64,000 nucleotides of DNA, from assembly GCA_015680685.1 (NCBI GenBank), contig MNCI01013751.1, positions 57,473 through 121,472 on the forward strand. Direction: 5' to 3'. How positions within the stretch are numbered: the first letter of the stretch is position 1; each line of letters opens with the position of its first letter. The stretch is from Gnetum montanum (Eukaryota; Streptophyta; Gnetopsida; Gnetales; Gnetaceae). The position numbers and the translations under genes were made by a program. This document shows positions 48,021 through 59,229 of this stretch, one piece after another. The notes under the pieces were generated by a model, which was not told the origin of the DNA, ran no database searches, and was given only the letters and a program-made list of their open reading frames with translations.

Positions 48021-49454
48021 TCACAAATGGAATGGGTCAGTTTTCAGATGGTGTGGTTGTGGCTGCAACAAAAGGAGGTACACAGGTAACGAATGGTTCG
48101 GTGATGTGGGGGATGTGCACATGATGAAAGGGGTTTGAGGATATGTTGGGGTAGGTGTGTTTTCTGAAGGCCTACAAATCACAAAAGGTTTTCGTAGAAC
48201 GTCTTGTCTATCTTCCACATGGATAGTATTAATCACATATGGAGCATCATTGGTATTGAGAGGATCCTTGTAGACACCAATGGATTGGTTTTTGGGTCTT
48301 ATTGGGTTTGCCTTGTTAAATACTACTTCACCCCTATCTATCATGCGTTGTATATCCTATTTCAACATAAAGTAGTAATCAGTCCCATGACCACACCGTT
48401 GGTGATATTCAAAAAACCTATCTAACCTAAAACCTTTTGGAATGGGGGGTTCATTGGTTGTTGCTAAGGCTGGATTTTTGGCCAATTCACTAAATCGATC
48501 GTGTCTTTGAGAGGCCGCAAGAGACATTTGTTTGTGTTTGATTAGCCTAGCCTTTAGAAGTTGATCAAGTAATTGTGAAGGCTTCATGGGAAATGATGTG
48601 TATTGAGTGGGGTCTTTTCTTTTGAAGGTACGGGCATGACCTGTGTTGTTGTTTCTATTTGAAGAATTTTCAGGTGTAGGAGTGGGTGTGGTTCTTTCAT
48701 AGCTGTTTGGGACAGCAGGTTGTTTTCCTTTTTGCCCTGGATGACTAGGTTGGGTTGTTTTGGCCACTGTTGCTACTGTTGTTTTGGATTTATCTTTCCT
48801 CGTATGTTGGTTCCTAAAGGTTGAATAGGTCAGGTCATTACTTGTTTGTGCCACCTCTTCTATGTCTTTGATTTGAACGAATGCTTGGCTCAACGTGCAG
48901 GCTTTCAAGTAGTAAATTTTTGACTTAATAAAGTCATTCACAGCCTCCTTAAGGATGGTAAGAAGATATGTTTCAGGGATGGGTTCGTGAAGTTCATTCA
49001 AGGATGCACTCCACCTGTGGATAAATTTCTGTGCTCGCTCAAGTGGTGCTTGTTTAATTTGGATCAAGCTATCTAATGTGGCTTCAGGTTTTAGATTGTA
49101 CTTGAAACGGGTGACAAATTGGTGCAATAGATCCTCTAGAGAAGATATGGAGCTACAGGGTAAAGCTTGGTACCAATCTAAGGATTTTCTGGTTAAGGAC
49201 ATAGCAAACACACACAAAATTACATGGGGCCATGCCTGAAGCAAAAGACTTTTTGTTCGAAATGTTACTAGGTGGGCATTTGGGTCTCCCTCTCCATTGT
49301 ACTTGGTTAGCTGGGGTAATGAGACTCCCTTTGGCAAGGTTAAGGATGGAACTGAGGGATCAATTGGATCATCTTGATAAAAATCTAGCACCTTGACTTC
49401 CTTAGTGTTCATAGTTTTAAGGTGTTTTAATTCTTCTACCAAGGAGTGCATCAT
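48021..49454 (-). pseudogene. gag: gag (capsid and zinc-knuckle region) of element D
   Basis: The 365-codon open piece 49454-48357 carries the retrotransposon-gag core: LPQLTKYNGEGDPNAHLVTF, FAMSLTRKSLDWYQALPCSS, LEDLLHQFVTRFKYN, QKFIHRWSASLNEL and a Lys/Thr/Pro-rich tail (K-G-K-Q-P-A-V-P). A degenerate zinc knuckle follows, FFEYHQRCGHGTDYYFMLK, in which expected Cys residues read Phe or Tyr. One TAG separates it from the next piece (48344-48021: IDRGEVVFNKANPIRPKNQS), which leads on toward PR. Confidence 0.85.
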
Positions 49455-49541
49455 TTTTTGTGTGTTTGCCCATTCTTGGGCGGTAGGCAGACTAATGAAT
49501 TGAGCAGATTATGGCCAATAATGATTCAGTTATTGCATTGT

Positions 49542-50854
49542 TTATGGAAAGAGAGGTTTTTGGGCTGACGTTTGTTGCGGTGGGATAGTATTCGAGACTA
49601 AGACTACAACTAGTGGAACCCATTGCCCCGCCATAGGTTGTGAAGTAACACCTAACACGTGTTGGGTTGGAGTAATTAATGGTGCTCCATGGATCTGCAC
49701 CTGAGGTATGTAATGCATGGATGTGAAAGCTGGTACAACTGATGGCATCCTAATTACTTGAGGTTGAAAGATTGACCCTACATTATTTTGGGGAGGGAGT
49801 TGTTGGGATTGTACTTGTAGGGGTACAATGCAAGTGGACGCATCAGAGTGAACATTATTGAGCATAGAGAAGATAGGAATGGAAGCTGGTACCTCTTGTT
49901 GGGAGACTGATGCTCGAGTGTTTGCAGATGAAGGAGGAGGCACAGTTTCTTCCAGAAAAGGGTGGAATAATGGGTTTGTATAGGCATGGGGAATGACGGT
50001 GTGATAGGAATCTCCATGTTCAGATTGGGCTGCAAAGTCATCTTCCTCATCTTAAGGCTATATTGGCAGTAACTGTAAGGCTTGACTTCTTGCCATAAGA
50101 AGCTGGGATATGAGTTTATGATGGTTTTTAGATAGTGGGATTATGTCAAATGCTAAAGGGATGAACTCATGTCCTCCATTGTGGATAAATTCATATTCTT
50201 GCTTCGCTTCCCTCTCTATACGGTCAATAGGTAGGTTGGCTTGGACCTTGACACAGATGAAATTATACTGTTTGGGTGTAAGAGTCGCATAAGTAGGGCC
50301 TTTTCCCTGTAGCCTTAGTGATTGGCATGTAGGGCCTTGGGGATTTATCTATTCAATGACGGTTATGGATTCCGTAGCAATCACGGGGTTCGAAGTTTTA
50401 GCCCCAAAGTCAGAGATNTTGTAGCTTGCTCCCTATTGGTCACGTTGTGGCTTGCCCCATGTTGGTTATGTTGTAGTTTGGTCACGTTGGTCGTGTTGTA
50501 GTTTGGTCATGCTGCAGTTGTATCATGCTGGTCACGCTACAGTTGGTTGTAATCCAACTCAACTCATCTAGCCTAGTCTGCTCATGTTCATCATGGAATC
50601 CTCCNTGCTTCCCTCTCTATACGGTCAATAGGTAGGTTGGCTTGGACCTTGACACAGATGAAATTATACTGTTTGGGTGTAAGAGTCACATAAGTAGGGC
50701 CTTTTCCCTGTAGCCTTAGTGATTGGCATGTAGGGCCTTGGGGATTTATCTATTCAATGACGGTTATGGATTCCGTAGCAATCACGGGGTTCGAAGTTTT
50801 AGCCCCAAAGTCAGAGATCGACAGTGTTACTGGGTTAATTTGGGAGGATTCCAT
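49542..50854 (-). pseudogene. N-terminal gag leader of element D
   Basis: It starts at ATG 50854 (MESSQINPVTLSISDFGAKT), then PTYATLTPKQYNFICVKVQA, REAKQEYEFIHNGGHEFIPL, two stops at about 50055, and a P/Q/V-rich segment (49943-49542: SANTRASVSQQEVPASIPIF, QPMAGQWVPLVVV). Part of the leader appears twice (50206-50417 and 50607-50818, identical in layout) because of the faulty joins at the Ns 50418 and 50605. There is only one leader. Confidence 0.75.
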
Positions 50855-51028
50855 GATGAACATGAGCAGACTAGGCGAGATGAGTTGAGTTGGATTGCAA
50901 CCAACTGTAGCGTGACCAGCATGATACAACTGCAGCATGACCAAACTACAACACGACCAACGTGACCAAACTACAACATAACCAACAAGGGGCAAGCCAC
51001 AACGTGACCAATAGGGAGCAAGCTACAG
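50206..51028. repeat. Duplicated and inverted segments at two Ns (assembly artefact)
   Basis: 50206-50417 repeats directly as 50607-50818 (212 bp). The segment between the Ns, 50419-50604 (186 bp), is the reverse complement of 50843-51028 with a few substitutions. Overlapping contigs plus one flipped small contig explain this more simply than a biological rearrangement. Confidence 0.9.
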
Positions 51029-51300
51029 CATGACCAATAGAGAGCAAGCTACAACGTGACTAATAGGGAGCAAGATGCAGCATGAGGAATAGGGAGCAAG
51101 CTACAGTGTGACCAACAGGGAGCAAGCTGCAGCATGAGCAACTATGAGCAAGCTATAACGTGACCAATAGGGAGCAAGCTGCAGCATGAGTAATAGGGAA
51201 CAAGCTACCGCATGACCAACAGGGAGTAATCTGCAGCATGAGCAACATGGAGCAAGCTACAGCGTGACCAACAAGGAGCAAGCTGCAGCGTGAGAAACTG
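50985..51300 (+). repeat. 26 bp tandem array, about 12 units, in the 5' leader of D
   Basis: The unit is CGTGACCAATAGGGAGCAAG followed by CTACAG; alternate units read CATGAGCAA. It lies between the primer site and the gag start, that is, in the transcribed leader. Confidence 0.93.
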
Positions 51301-51382
51301 CGACAGGGAGACTCATAGGGACAAGATGAATAACTTTTGACAGGTAGCATAATCGAGGTTTTAACAAACAACAAGCAAGTTG

Positions 51383-51401
51383 GCCCTCCTTCTAGCACCA
51401 A
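51383..51401 (-). other. Primer-binding site of element D
   Basis: Five bases in from the 5' LTR end (minus strand ...CAGTACA-GTAAA) comes TTGGTGCTAGAAGGAGGGC. It begins TGG, as expected for the complement of a tRNA CCA end, but differs from the tRNA-Asp type used by A-C. I cannot assign the tRNA with certainty. Confidence 0.65.
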
Positions 51402-51406
51402 TTTAC

Positions 51407-52824
51407 TGTACTGACCTAAATTGTTGGTGTAAGGCTGGAAGGGAAACAGACACTGAAAGATCATCAGACAGACACAGCTGACCCTACCTTTGCTTGAGGG
51501 CAAGCTAGAAAAGGGAACGAAGGTAGAGTGCCTTGGATGGTCTACAAACAAATCAACCAAGGACTTCCTCGAGCGTAAACTATGGCTTGCACTGGGGTTA
51601 TCGTAACTAATGTCTTAAAATGTGAATAGTGCGCATAAAATGTAAACAGAAATATATGCAGTGTATTGCAAACAGAACGTAAATAGGATCATAAACAGAA
51701 TATTGGCAGAATGTAAACAGAATGTAAACTAAATATAAACTAGAGTAAATGAAAATAATGGTTGGTTGGCAAAACGAACTAAATTGTATTGCTTAGAAAA
51801 TATGTGCATTGGTTAAAGCGTAGCTGTGGATGGCAAGTGAAACACCTAGCCTCGAGGTGATGTGACTCGATGATGTGATGATGTATGTGAGAAGTGCTTG
51901 GATGCTAGAAGTAAGTGTGTCGAGCACCCAAGGATTCATTGGTTTGCTATATGTTCTCAGAATTGCTAATGTCTCCCATTGCCAACTATGGTTCATGTGA
52001 ATTGACAGGGTATTTATAGGGTTGGGCCAGGCTCGGGTGCAGAATTCGAGAATGGAATCAACAGTTGGGAGATGAGAGGAAAGCAGATGTCATGACATGT
52101 ATCCAATGGATAGCTATGTACGAGTTGGATGTGTGTTGGCAAGGTACGTTCTCGACCAGGTACATTGCATTTTACAATTTGTGGATTACTCAAGCCCATG
52201 AAAGCACATTTAATTTAGACCATGAGGGCTCGGCAAGCCCAAAAATTAAATTTTACAATGTATTACATTTAAAATTGACCCTAGCTCGCTTGAAACCTCT
52301 GGATTTCTGAATTGACTGCTGTGGGGTGTCGAGTCCATGGTTGTTTGAGGTGTTTTCTGCCTGTGCTAAGCTCCCAACATGAGTGGATGTAGGCCTTAGT
52401 GTGCTCATGTTGTACTCACTCCTAGCATTTGTCCTCAGTGTGTGTGTCCCAGCATCTAGTGTGTGTCCCAGCATCTAGCGTGCGTACGCTGCACTCACCC
52501 TCAACATGACCTCCAACGTAAGTGAAGAAAACTTGCACATTTTGACTTTTGAAACTGGAATTTTTTGGAGGTTGGAGTTGGAGGTTGTCGATGCTGAGCC
52601 TAAGTCGGTTTGGAGGCTATTTGGAGTTGTGAAAGTTGGTCATGCTGGAGGTCACACTGTAGCATGACCATAGCGTCCATCATGAATTATCAGTGTCTAG
52701 CATCCAGCATGAATTGTTAGGTCAGCATGAATGCCATGCCTTAGCCAAATTTTATCTTGAAAACTTTGAAAGGGCTTGAGTTGTTTCCATTTCAAAGTGC
52801 TAGGCCGAAATTAGTGGTGTTTCA
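51407..52824 (-). repeat. 5' LTR of element D
   Basis: A 1418 bp repeat, the partner of 35458-36865. It has a local duplication of GTGTGTCCCAGCATCTAG (about 52441-52480) absent from the other copy, which accounts for much of the length difference. TATA box at 52011-52018 on the minus strand. Confidence 0.93.
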
Positions 52825-52829
52825 GTAAC

Positions 52830-53241
52830 ATCACAATTTCTTAAATTGATTGTCGATGTTTAACTAGGGTTTGTATTTTAAGCTTGAGATTACTTGAGAT
52901 GTATTCCCCTTAAGCTCTATCCCAAAGGTGATTGATCAATTTACATATTGGATTCCACTAAGACTTTAAAGTAGTATGTAGCTAGATTATTGTAGTGATT
53001 TAAATTAATGTTTAGCTTTGAAATAGTAATGATCAAACTAATGATAGTGTTATGATGAATATGTAGTACTAACTATTGTGATTATAGCTTTGGCCCCATT
53101 CAATCCTTGATATTATTCCAAAAAGCTCATGAATTATGGTTATTATACTTGAAAAGGTTTAAATCTTTCCTACATATGTCTTATGTAAATAAGACATGTG
53201 CTAATGGTACTTGATTATATTTATGTATGAATAATGTCTCT
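52830..53241. other. Short unique-looking interval between D and B
   Basis: 412 bp, AT-rich, no ORF and no repeat match that I can see within the window. It probably represents older flanking DNA into which D and B inserted. Confidence 0.5.
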
Positions 53242-54124
53242 TGATGAATCATATTTTCCCTAGGCTCTGATATCGCGTACTTGATATTACAGCCTTGATA
53301 TTAAGGATGTGATATCGGGTTCCAAGAAGTGATGTCAAGTATTTGATATCATAGGGTGTGTGTCAGCCTATAACTATAGTGCTTGGGCACGCGATTTCCA
53401 TATAGTTTTTGTCATAGGATAGCAGAGCTCTTGCAGTTTCTTTTCTCTAGAGTTAGAATATTTTCCAAAGTGCCTACAGCAAGAGTCATTGAGTGTATGA
53501 ATATTTATTCAAGCATTATTGTACCTGAGCATGGTAGTGTGTGTGGCAATAAAGACAAGCTTTCTAATCAAACCTTGCAGCACCTTGGCTAGCTTAAACA
53601 TTTTATTTATGCAATTAATGTTTTATGAAATTTCATTTAATATTATCAAGTAATTAAGCTAAAGTAAGCTAGTTTGATTAAATATAATTAATTAAACACA
53701 TAAGTAAAACTACTTCGAGCATGTGTATGACTCTCGGTAATCCCATTAATGCTTAACGTTTGCTAACCTAGTAGCATTATACATGTTTAGCATGTGCAGA
53801 GAAAGTGGGACCGGATACTTACATTAGGATAGTGGGTTATTAATTAACAACTAGATTAGTTAAATTGATTCATAAATTAAGTTTCAACTTCTTTTTAATC
53901 ATAGATAAATAAATATAAAATAATAAAAATCATGTGTCTCAATTACACTTAACCATACAATTAAGCTTCACATGCGTAGTTGAGAAGACAATGATCGTCA
54001 CGATTAGATTTCATGTCCTAGAAAAAGTGTACTTAGGAAGTTAAGATTTGTGGAATTCGATTGAATTGCATGTGAATGCTTGTAATTCATATGGTTGGGC
54101 ATAGGGGTACCTTGCAATTCATCA
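53242..54124 (+). repeat. 5' LTR of element B
   Basis: Direct repeat of 62428-63311. It has GATATC-rich U3 text (TCTGATATCG, GTGATATCGGG, TTGATATCATAG), AGAGCTCTTGCAGTTTCTTT, AATAAAGACAAGC and the terminal box TATGGTTGGGCATAGGGGTA. The TATA region reads CTATAACTATAG here and is less intact than in the 3' copy. Confidence 0.93.
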
Positions 54125-54144
54125 TTGGAACCATTGCCAGGGAC
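54125..54144 (+). other. Primer-binding site, tRNA-Asp type
   Basis: TTGGAACCATTGCCAGGGAC directly follows the LTR. It is the best-preserved tRNA-Asp complement in the window: differences from the plant tRNA-Asp 3' end are mainly transitions at CpG positions. Confidence 0.8.
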
Positions 54145-54285
54145 TTTTAGTTGTTACATTCACTATCTAGGACTTAGTGAAAAATTATCCAAGATGATTG
54201 GAACAAACCCTAAAGTCATATCATACATTAAAATAAGTACAACAATTTTACGAACCACATTGCATTCCTTGTTTTCTAACACAAG

Positions 54286-56230
54286 ATGTCTTCTTCTCAT
54301 AGGAGTGATTCTCCATCCAAGTGTGACAAAGTAAATCAACAGGTGCCCCAAAAATACCGAATAGTATATGCTCATCTTGATGAGTATGTACCCAATTTCA
54401 CCTTCATCCTATACCAAGATGAACTACTATGGTGGTGAGACATGGAGGGCAACATTGTGTTACCACACAAGTGATCCATTCTTGTGCTACTCCACCAAAA
54501 TCGTATGTGATTGGACCTCCAAGGACTTCATGTTAAGTATGTTGTGTAGGATAGTAACACCAAGGATTATCATCCCACTAAGGCACATCTAAGGGATTGA
54601 TAGCTAGAGAAGCACCATGAAATCTATGAAGGAAAAGTGGTTCAATGATTCCCCATACCGGCTGTACCAAAAAGATGGTGGAGAACCCTTCTCTAGGGGT
54701 TTTCCATTATGAAAAACTCCTCTTTGTCGACTTTGGTGAAAGAGGTCAAAGCCAAAACCTACAATCTACGATTCATAATCTAGGTTTTGGCAAGAATGAA
54801 TCCAATGAAAAAGGGGGATCCAAGGAGGAGAGTCATTATAGGGATGTGGACAAGAAACCTAAACATGATCATGGCTGTGATCATTGAAGAGGGGATGGCA
54901 AGTACCATGATGGTGCTAGTTCTAGTTCCTCTCCACATTTGCCATCATCTTCTTTCTCTTCTAGCTTTGAATGTAATTGCAAGGGATGTGATCATGATGG
55001 AGGTGATTGACAAGATTGAGATGATCGTATGAACCATTGGGCAAGTCAAGACCCATGGTGCAGGAATTTGAGAGAGACTCATCACAATGAATAAATGGGT
55101 AGCAGAGGACATGATAGGCTTCAGAATCATGACCTCGATGAGCCTTTTCTTGCTACATGAAGCATGCTAAACATTGTAGAGGTAGTGAGAATTCCTACAA
55201 GGAACGTTAAAGATAGTCGAATCAAGAGGCTAAACATGAAAAATATTCCTAAGTTTGAAGGGGGATATAACTCAGATCTATAGGCATCTTCTAGCTTTCC
55301 ATAATGCTTGTGCCTTGTAAAATATAGAAAATAATTGGAAAAGCTTAAGTTGTTCCCCAAGACACTCATTAAAGAAGCAGAAACCTAGTACCAGTCCTTA
55401 GAACCAAAATCCATCAAACGGTGGAGTATAATACTTGAACTATTTAATGACAAATATTAGACGTACTCCCAAGTGTCCAATTTGAGGAGATAGATCTAGG
55501 GATGGAAACAAGGGACACATGAACCCTTGAATGCTACCATGGGTTGATACTATTCCTTATTGCACAGATGTCCTAGCCATGGTTATTCTCAATTGGAATA
55601 ACTTCACCACATCATAGATGGGATCTGATTAGAAATAAGGATAACTCTTAGAGTCTATGCCCAAGGGTGATTGTCAAAATTAAGAGCTCATAAAATCCAA
55701 AGGTTGATCAAGAAGATAGCAAAAGAAGAAGTAGAGTTACGAAAACACAAAAGTGCAAAAGAATACAACCATGATCCATCCATTTGCAAGAGGGAGGTTT
55801 AATTTTGTGATAGTGAAGGGGAATCATCACTTAATGAGGTGGTGAACCAGAAGACCTTGCTGACTGAAAAATTCACCTTTGAAATTTCCACTAAGGTAGA
55901 TTAGTTATGGGACTCAATGGATAGCGAACTTCAAGCTATCCTGAAAATTGCTAAAGAGTCCAAAGAACAAGGTAGTAATCATGATCGTAGGAGACGAAAG
56001 GAAGCTAAATGTGCCAATCAAAGGGGTAAGGACAAGATTGCTACAATAGAGGAAGTTATAGAAACTAAAATAAATGATGATGGTGGGTGTGACATCTACC
56101 AATATGAACATCCTAAAGGTTGTTATCCCATCATTTCACACTTACAAGAGTTTTGGGATGTGTGCTCTAAATCCTTAACTAGCAAGAAGGCAAACGTCCA
56201 GAAGATTACCTTATCCTCAAGGCATTCCTA
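54286..56230 (+). pseudogene. gag: gag relic of element B
   Basis: It starts at ATG 54286 (MSSSHRSDSPSKCDKVNQQV), then YAHLDEYVPNFTFILYQDE, colinear with A. The core near 55380-55640 reads in one frame with stops: W-Y-Q-S-L-E-P-K-S, ELFNDKY, WKQGTHEPLNATMG, RCPSHGYSQLE and HHIIDGI. The C-terminal part (55917-56231) is an open 104 codons: ILKIAKESKEQGSNHDRRRR, DGGCDIYQYEHPKGCYPIIS. I see no zinc knuckle. Confidence 0.8.
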
Positions 56231-56879
56231 GGTAGTTCCATCAACAATAGTATTATCCAAGTGGAACTCCATCGCAATCATATGAGTAGTATCAACAATG
56301 GAAGCAACCATAGTCATGGGTGTTTCCATCACCAAGGCAGCAATGCCTTTACAGATAACCTGATCCATATGGGTATTACGTTTAGTAAACCATGTCTCCA
56401 CGTGACTTTTTCAATCACGTTTCTGCTTTTCAACATCACTACTACTCTCTCAAATATTATCAAACTCATTCTCCATATTCAAGGAGAGATACCACTTTTT
56501 ATCCTTATCCTTCTCCTGTTCCTGCACTTATTCCTCCATGCTTAACACAACTACTTCTTACTCCATCTATGCAGGGTGAACTTCCTATCCAACCATAATA
56601 ATGCAATGCTAGCAAGGCCATTAATCTAAAACTGGTTCATCAACTAAGGGGTTCATACAATAGATCATGGAAAAGATCTCTTTTTTGACCTAATAGTCCA
56701 CCTAAGCCCTCGTATAAACATGCAATTGGCAGCCTTGCTTCTTCATCTCTCTCTGTATCTAATTCCTTTGAGTCCCCTTCAAACCAAATACTACCCAAGA
56801 TCCATACTATTATGCTCACTCATGTCATATCTAGATCCATGCTAGGAACCTTCCCAGGGAATTAGCTGATCTTGTAAGT

Positions 56880-57266
56880 CCTCTTATTTATTTTTAGATT
56901 GCTAGGAATGAACCATGTAAAGCTCTTCTTGATTTAGGTTCTAGTGTGAATTTGATTTCTCATGAGATGTATACTACCTGGAACCTACCACCCCTCAAGA
57001 AGAGCAATATCTGATTAGAATTGGCAAACTAGCCCATTACTGTTCCATTGAGATTAGTGGAAGACATTGTGACTACTATTTATGGGTGGTCTTATCCTGC
57101 TAATTTCCTAGTAATCAAGATTGAGAATTGTAAAGGGGATTTCCAAATAATCATGGGAAGATCATGGGTAAGCATTATTGATGCAAGAATGGACATCAGA
57201 GATCTTTCCCTAAAAATATTTAAGGAAAATACATTCAAAAAGATCGAGAAGAAGCAAGTTCCATGA
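56880..57266 (+). pseudogene. Protease relic of element B
   Basis: NEPCKALLDLGSSVNLISHE (about 56908) keeps the catalytic Asp in DLG. Next come LPPLKKSNI, RLVEDIVTTIYGWSYPANFL (57048 onward), G-D-F-Q-IIMGRSWVSIIDAR and a basic tail KKIEKKQVP. The last 72 codons are open. The family lacks the usual D-T/S-G triad and has DLG instead, as in Athila elements. Confidence 0.85.
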
Positions 57267-57429
57267 ATTGTCTACAGTGAAACAAGGTGCAATTGTCTGC
57301 AGAAACTTTGGATCATTAAAAGTGCATCCATTTCCACATGTAGGTAGCATGCACTTGAAGCTGATATTCAAAGGTATCTATATGCAACATCCACAAAACA
57401 AGAGGACACCTAGTGGCTAAATGTTGATT

Positions 57430-58620
57430 TTGAAAGTAGCACACTTTGCATGGAAACCACTAAGGGCTTGAAATGCACTTGTGTCATAGGCATGGATGAA
57501 CTAGAGCAAGTTCATTACCAACTCTTTGATAATGCAAATGATGATACCTATGAGGAAGAGTTGGAAATTCTTGAAAACTTTAAACAAGATCCCCTTGAGT
57601 TAAAATCTCTACCTATTGGCATGAAATATGCATTCTTGAAAAATGGGAAGCTAGTAATAATCAATGCAAATCTTGCTCTTGAATAGAAACAAATGTTGTT
57701 AAATGTAGTTGAAAAATGGTCAACAACCTTTGCTTGGTCATATCCTAAACTCACAAGGATTGATCCTAGGATAGGCCAGCATCGTATCTATACCAACCCA
57801 TCCATGAAGCCAAAGAGGCAACCATAAAGGTGATTGAACCCCAAATTGAAGTAGATAGTCAAGGAGGAAATTGAAAAACTCCTCAATGTAAGGTTTATCT
57901 ATCCCATTGTGAATAGTGATTGGGTTAGTCCACTCATGATTGTACCAAAGAAAGGTGGCAACTGGCAGGTCTGCATCGATTTTTGGCTATTGAATATGGC
58001 AACATTCAAGGACCATTTTCCATGACCATTCATTGATCAAGTATTAGACATCATATCTTAGCATTTCTATTATAGTTTTCTTGATGGTTATAGTGGCTAT
58101 AACTAAATCTAGATCACATTAGAGGACTATTCTAAAACAACATTCACAAGTCCTTGGGGGACCTTTGCATATAACAAGATGCCTTTTGATCTATGCAGTG
58201 CTCCTGCTACATTTCAATGCCTAGTCTTAAGCATCTTTTAGTAGCAAATTGGTAGTAGAGTGGAAGTCTTTATGGATGACTTCTCCACTTATGATGCTAC
58301 ATTCAAGCAAGCCTTGGACTGCCTTAAGTAAGTACTAAAAAGATGTATGGAAACAAATCCATGGCTCAATTGGAAAAAAGGCATCTCATGGTCCAAGAAG
58401 GCATTGTATTGGGGCACCGAATCTCACAACTAGGAATTGAGGTCAACCTTGAAAAGATAAGGATCACCCAAGGAATTACTGACCAACTAGAAATTGTCAA
58501 ATATGTTCAGTCATTCTTTGGACACATTGGCTACTACCAATGATTCATAGAGAATTTCTCTAAGATCATAAAACCATTGGTTGAGCTAACAAAGAAAGAT
58601 TCTCTATTTTTCTAGACTAA
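57430..58620 (+). pseudogene. Linker and reverse transcriptase relic of element B
   Basis: The linker 57450-57686 is open (ELEQVHYQLFDNANDDTYEE, LPIGMKYAFLKNGKLVIINA). RT follows: W-S-T-T-F-A-W-S-Y, KEEIEKLLNVRFIYPIVNSD, WVSPLMIVPKKGGNWQVCID, FLDGYSGYN, WGTFAYNKMPF and VFMDDFSTYDATFKQALD (58263-58316). The catalytic F-M-D-D is intact here, unlike A and C. A frameshift follows at about 58370, then HRISQLGIEVNLEKIRI and FFGHIGYYQ-x-FIENFSK. Confidence 0.87.
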
Positions 58621-58679
58621 GAAATGTGAAAAATCATTCCAACAGTTGAAGGAGAAACTTGTAGAAACTCCAATTCTAC

Positions 58680-59080
58680 AAGCACCCGACTAGTCCAAAC
58701 CATTTCATGTTATGATGGATGCATCAAAATACACCTTGGAAGCTATGCTTACATAGTTGGATGATAAGAAATGTCCATATTATATCCAATATGTAAGCTA
58801 AAGCATTATGGGTGCACAACTGGACTACACCACCACAGAAAAAGAATTGATGGCAGTGGTGTTTTCTCTAGAAAAGTTCAAGCATTATGTGCTTGAATAT
58901 AAGGTGTTTGTGCACATAGACCATAGTGTCATTTGCTTCCTGATGAACAAGCCAATAGTGAGCCTTCATGTCATATGATAGCTAGTGATTTTATAGGAAG
59001 TTGATATTATTATGGTAGATTGAAAAGAAACTAAGAATGTGATCATTGACCACTTATCTCAGTTGTGATGGGACAACAAA
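58680..59080 (+). pseudogene. RNase H relic of element B
   Basis: PFHVMMDASKYTLEAMLT (first Asp), CPYYIQYVS, GAQLDYTTTEKELMAVVFSL with the catalytic Glu, KFKHYVLEYKVFVHIDHSVI with an Asp, and I-I-D-HLSQL at the end. This is the clearest RNase H of the A/B/C family in the window. A few TAG and TGA codons interrupt it. Confidence 0.85.
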
Positions 59081-59229
59081 GAGGAAGAAAGCACACTATC
59101 TGATCTATTTTCTAATGAAATCCTCTTTTCTAGGGCTATAAATAAACAATTTCCCACCAAGGTTAAATGGTATGATGGCATTCTCACCTATCTTCTTACT
59201 TAAGAGATGCCACAAGTGTTGGACCACTG

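Larger units (their letters stand above)
35458..52824 (-). mobile_element. Element D: Tat/Ogre-like Ty3/gypsy retrotransposon
   Basis: Direct repeats of about 1.41 kb (35458-36865, 51407-52824) start TGTACTGA and end GTGTTGCA or GTGTTTCA on the plus strand. They are flanked by GTAAT on the left (35453-35457) and GTAAC on the right (52825-52829), a target-site duplication with one transition. The minus strand gives primer site, proline-rich gag leader, gag, PR, a long gap, RT N-terminus, RNase H, a second RNase H and INT, then polypurine tract and LTR. Dual RNase H and interruption between PR and RT are hallmarks of the Tat/Ogre group. CpG is better preserved and ORFs are longer than in A-C, so it is younger. 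Three misplaced contigs disturb the assembly inside it. Confidence 0.9.

Noticed and set aside
50985-51300. Regularly spaced repeat that could be taken for a CRISPR-like array
   Set aside because: Units are contiguous with no unique spacers, and the setting is a plant retrotransposon leader. It is a simple tandem array.
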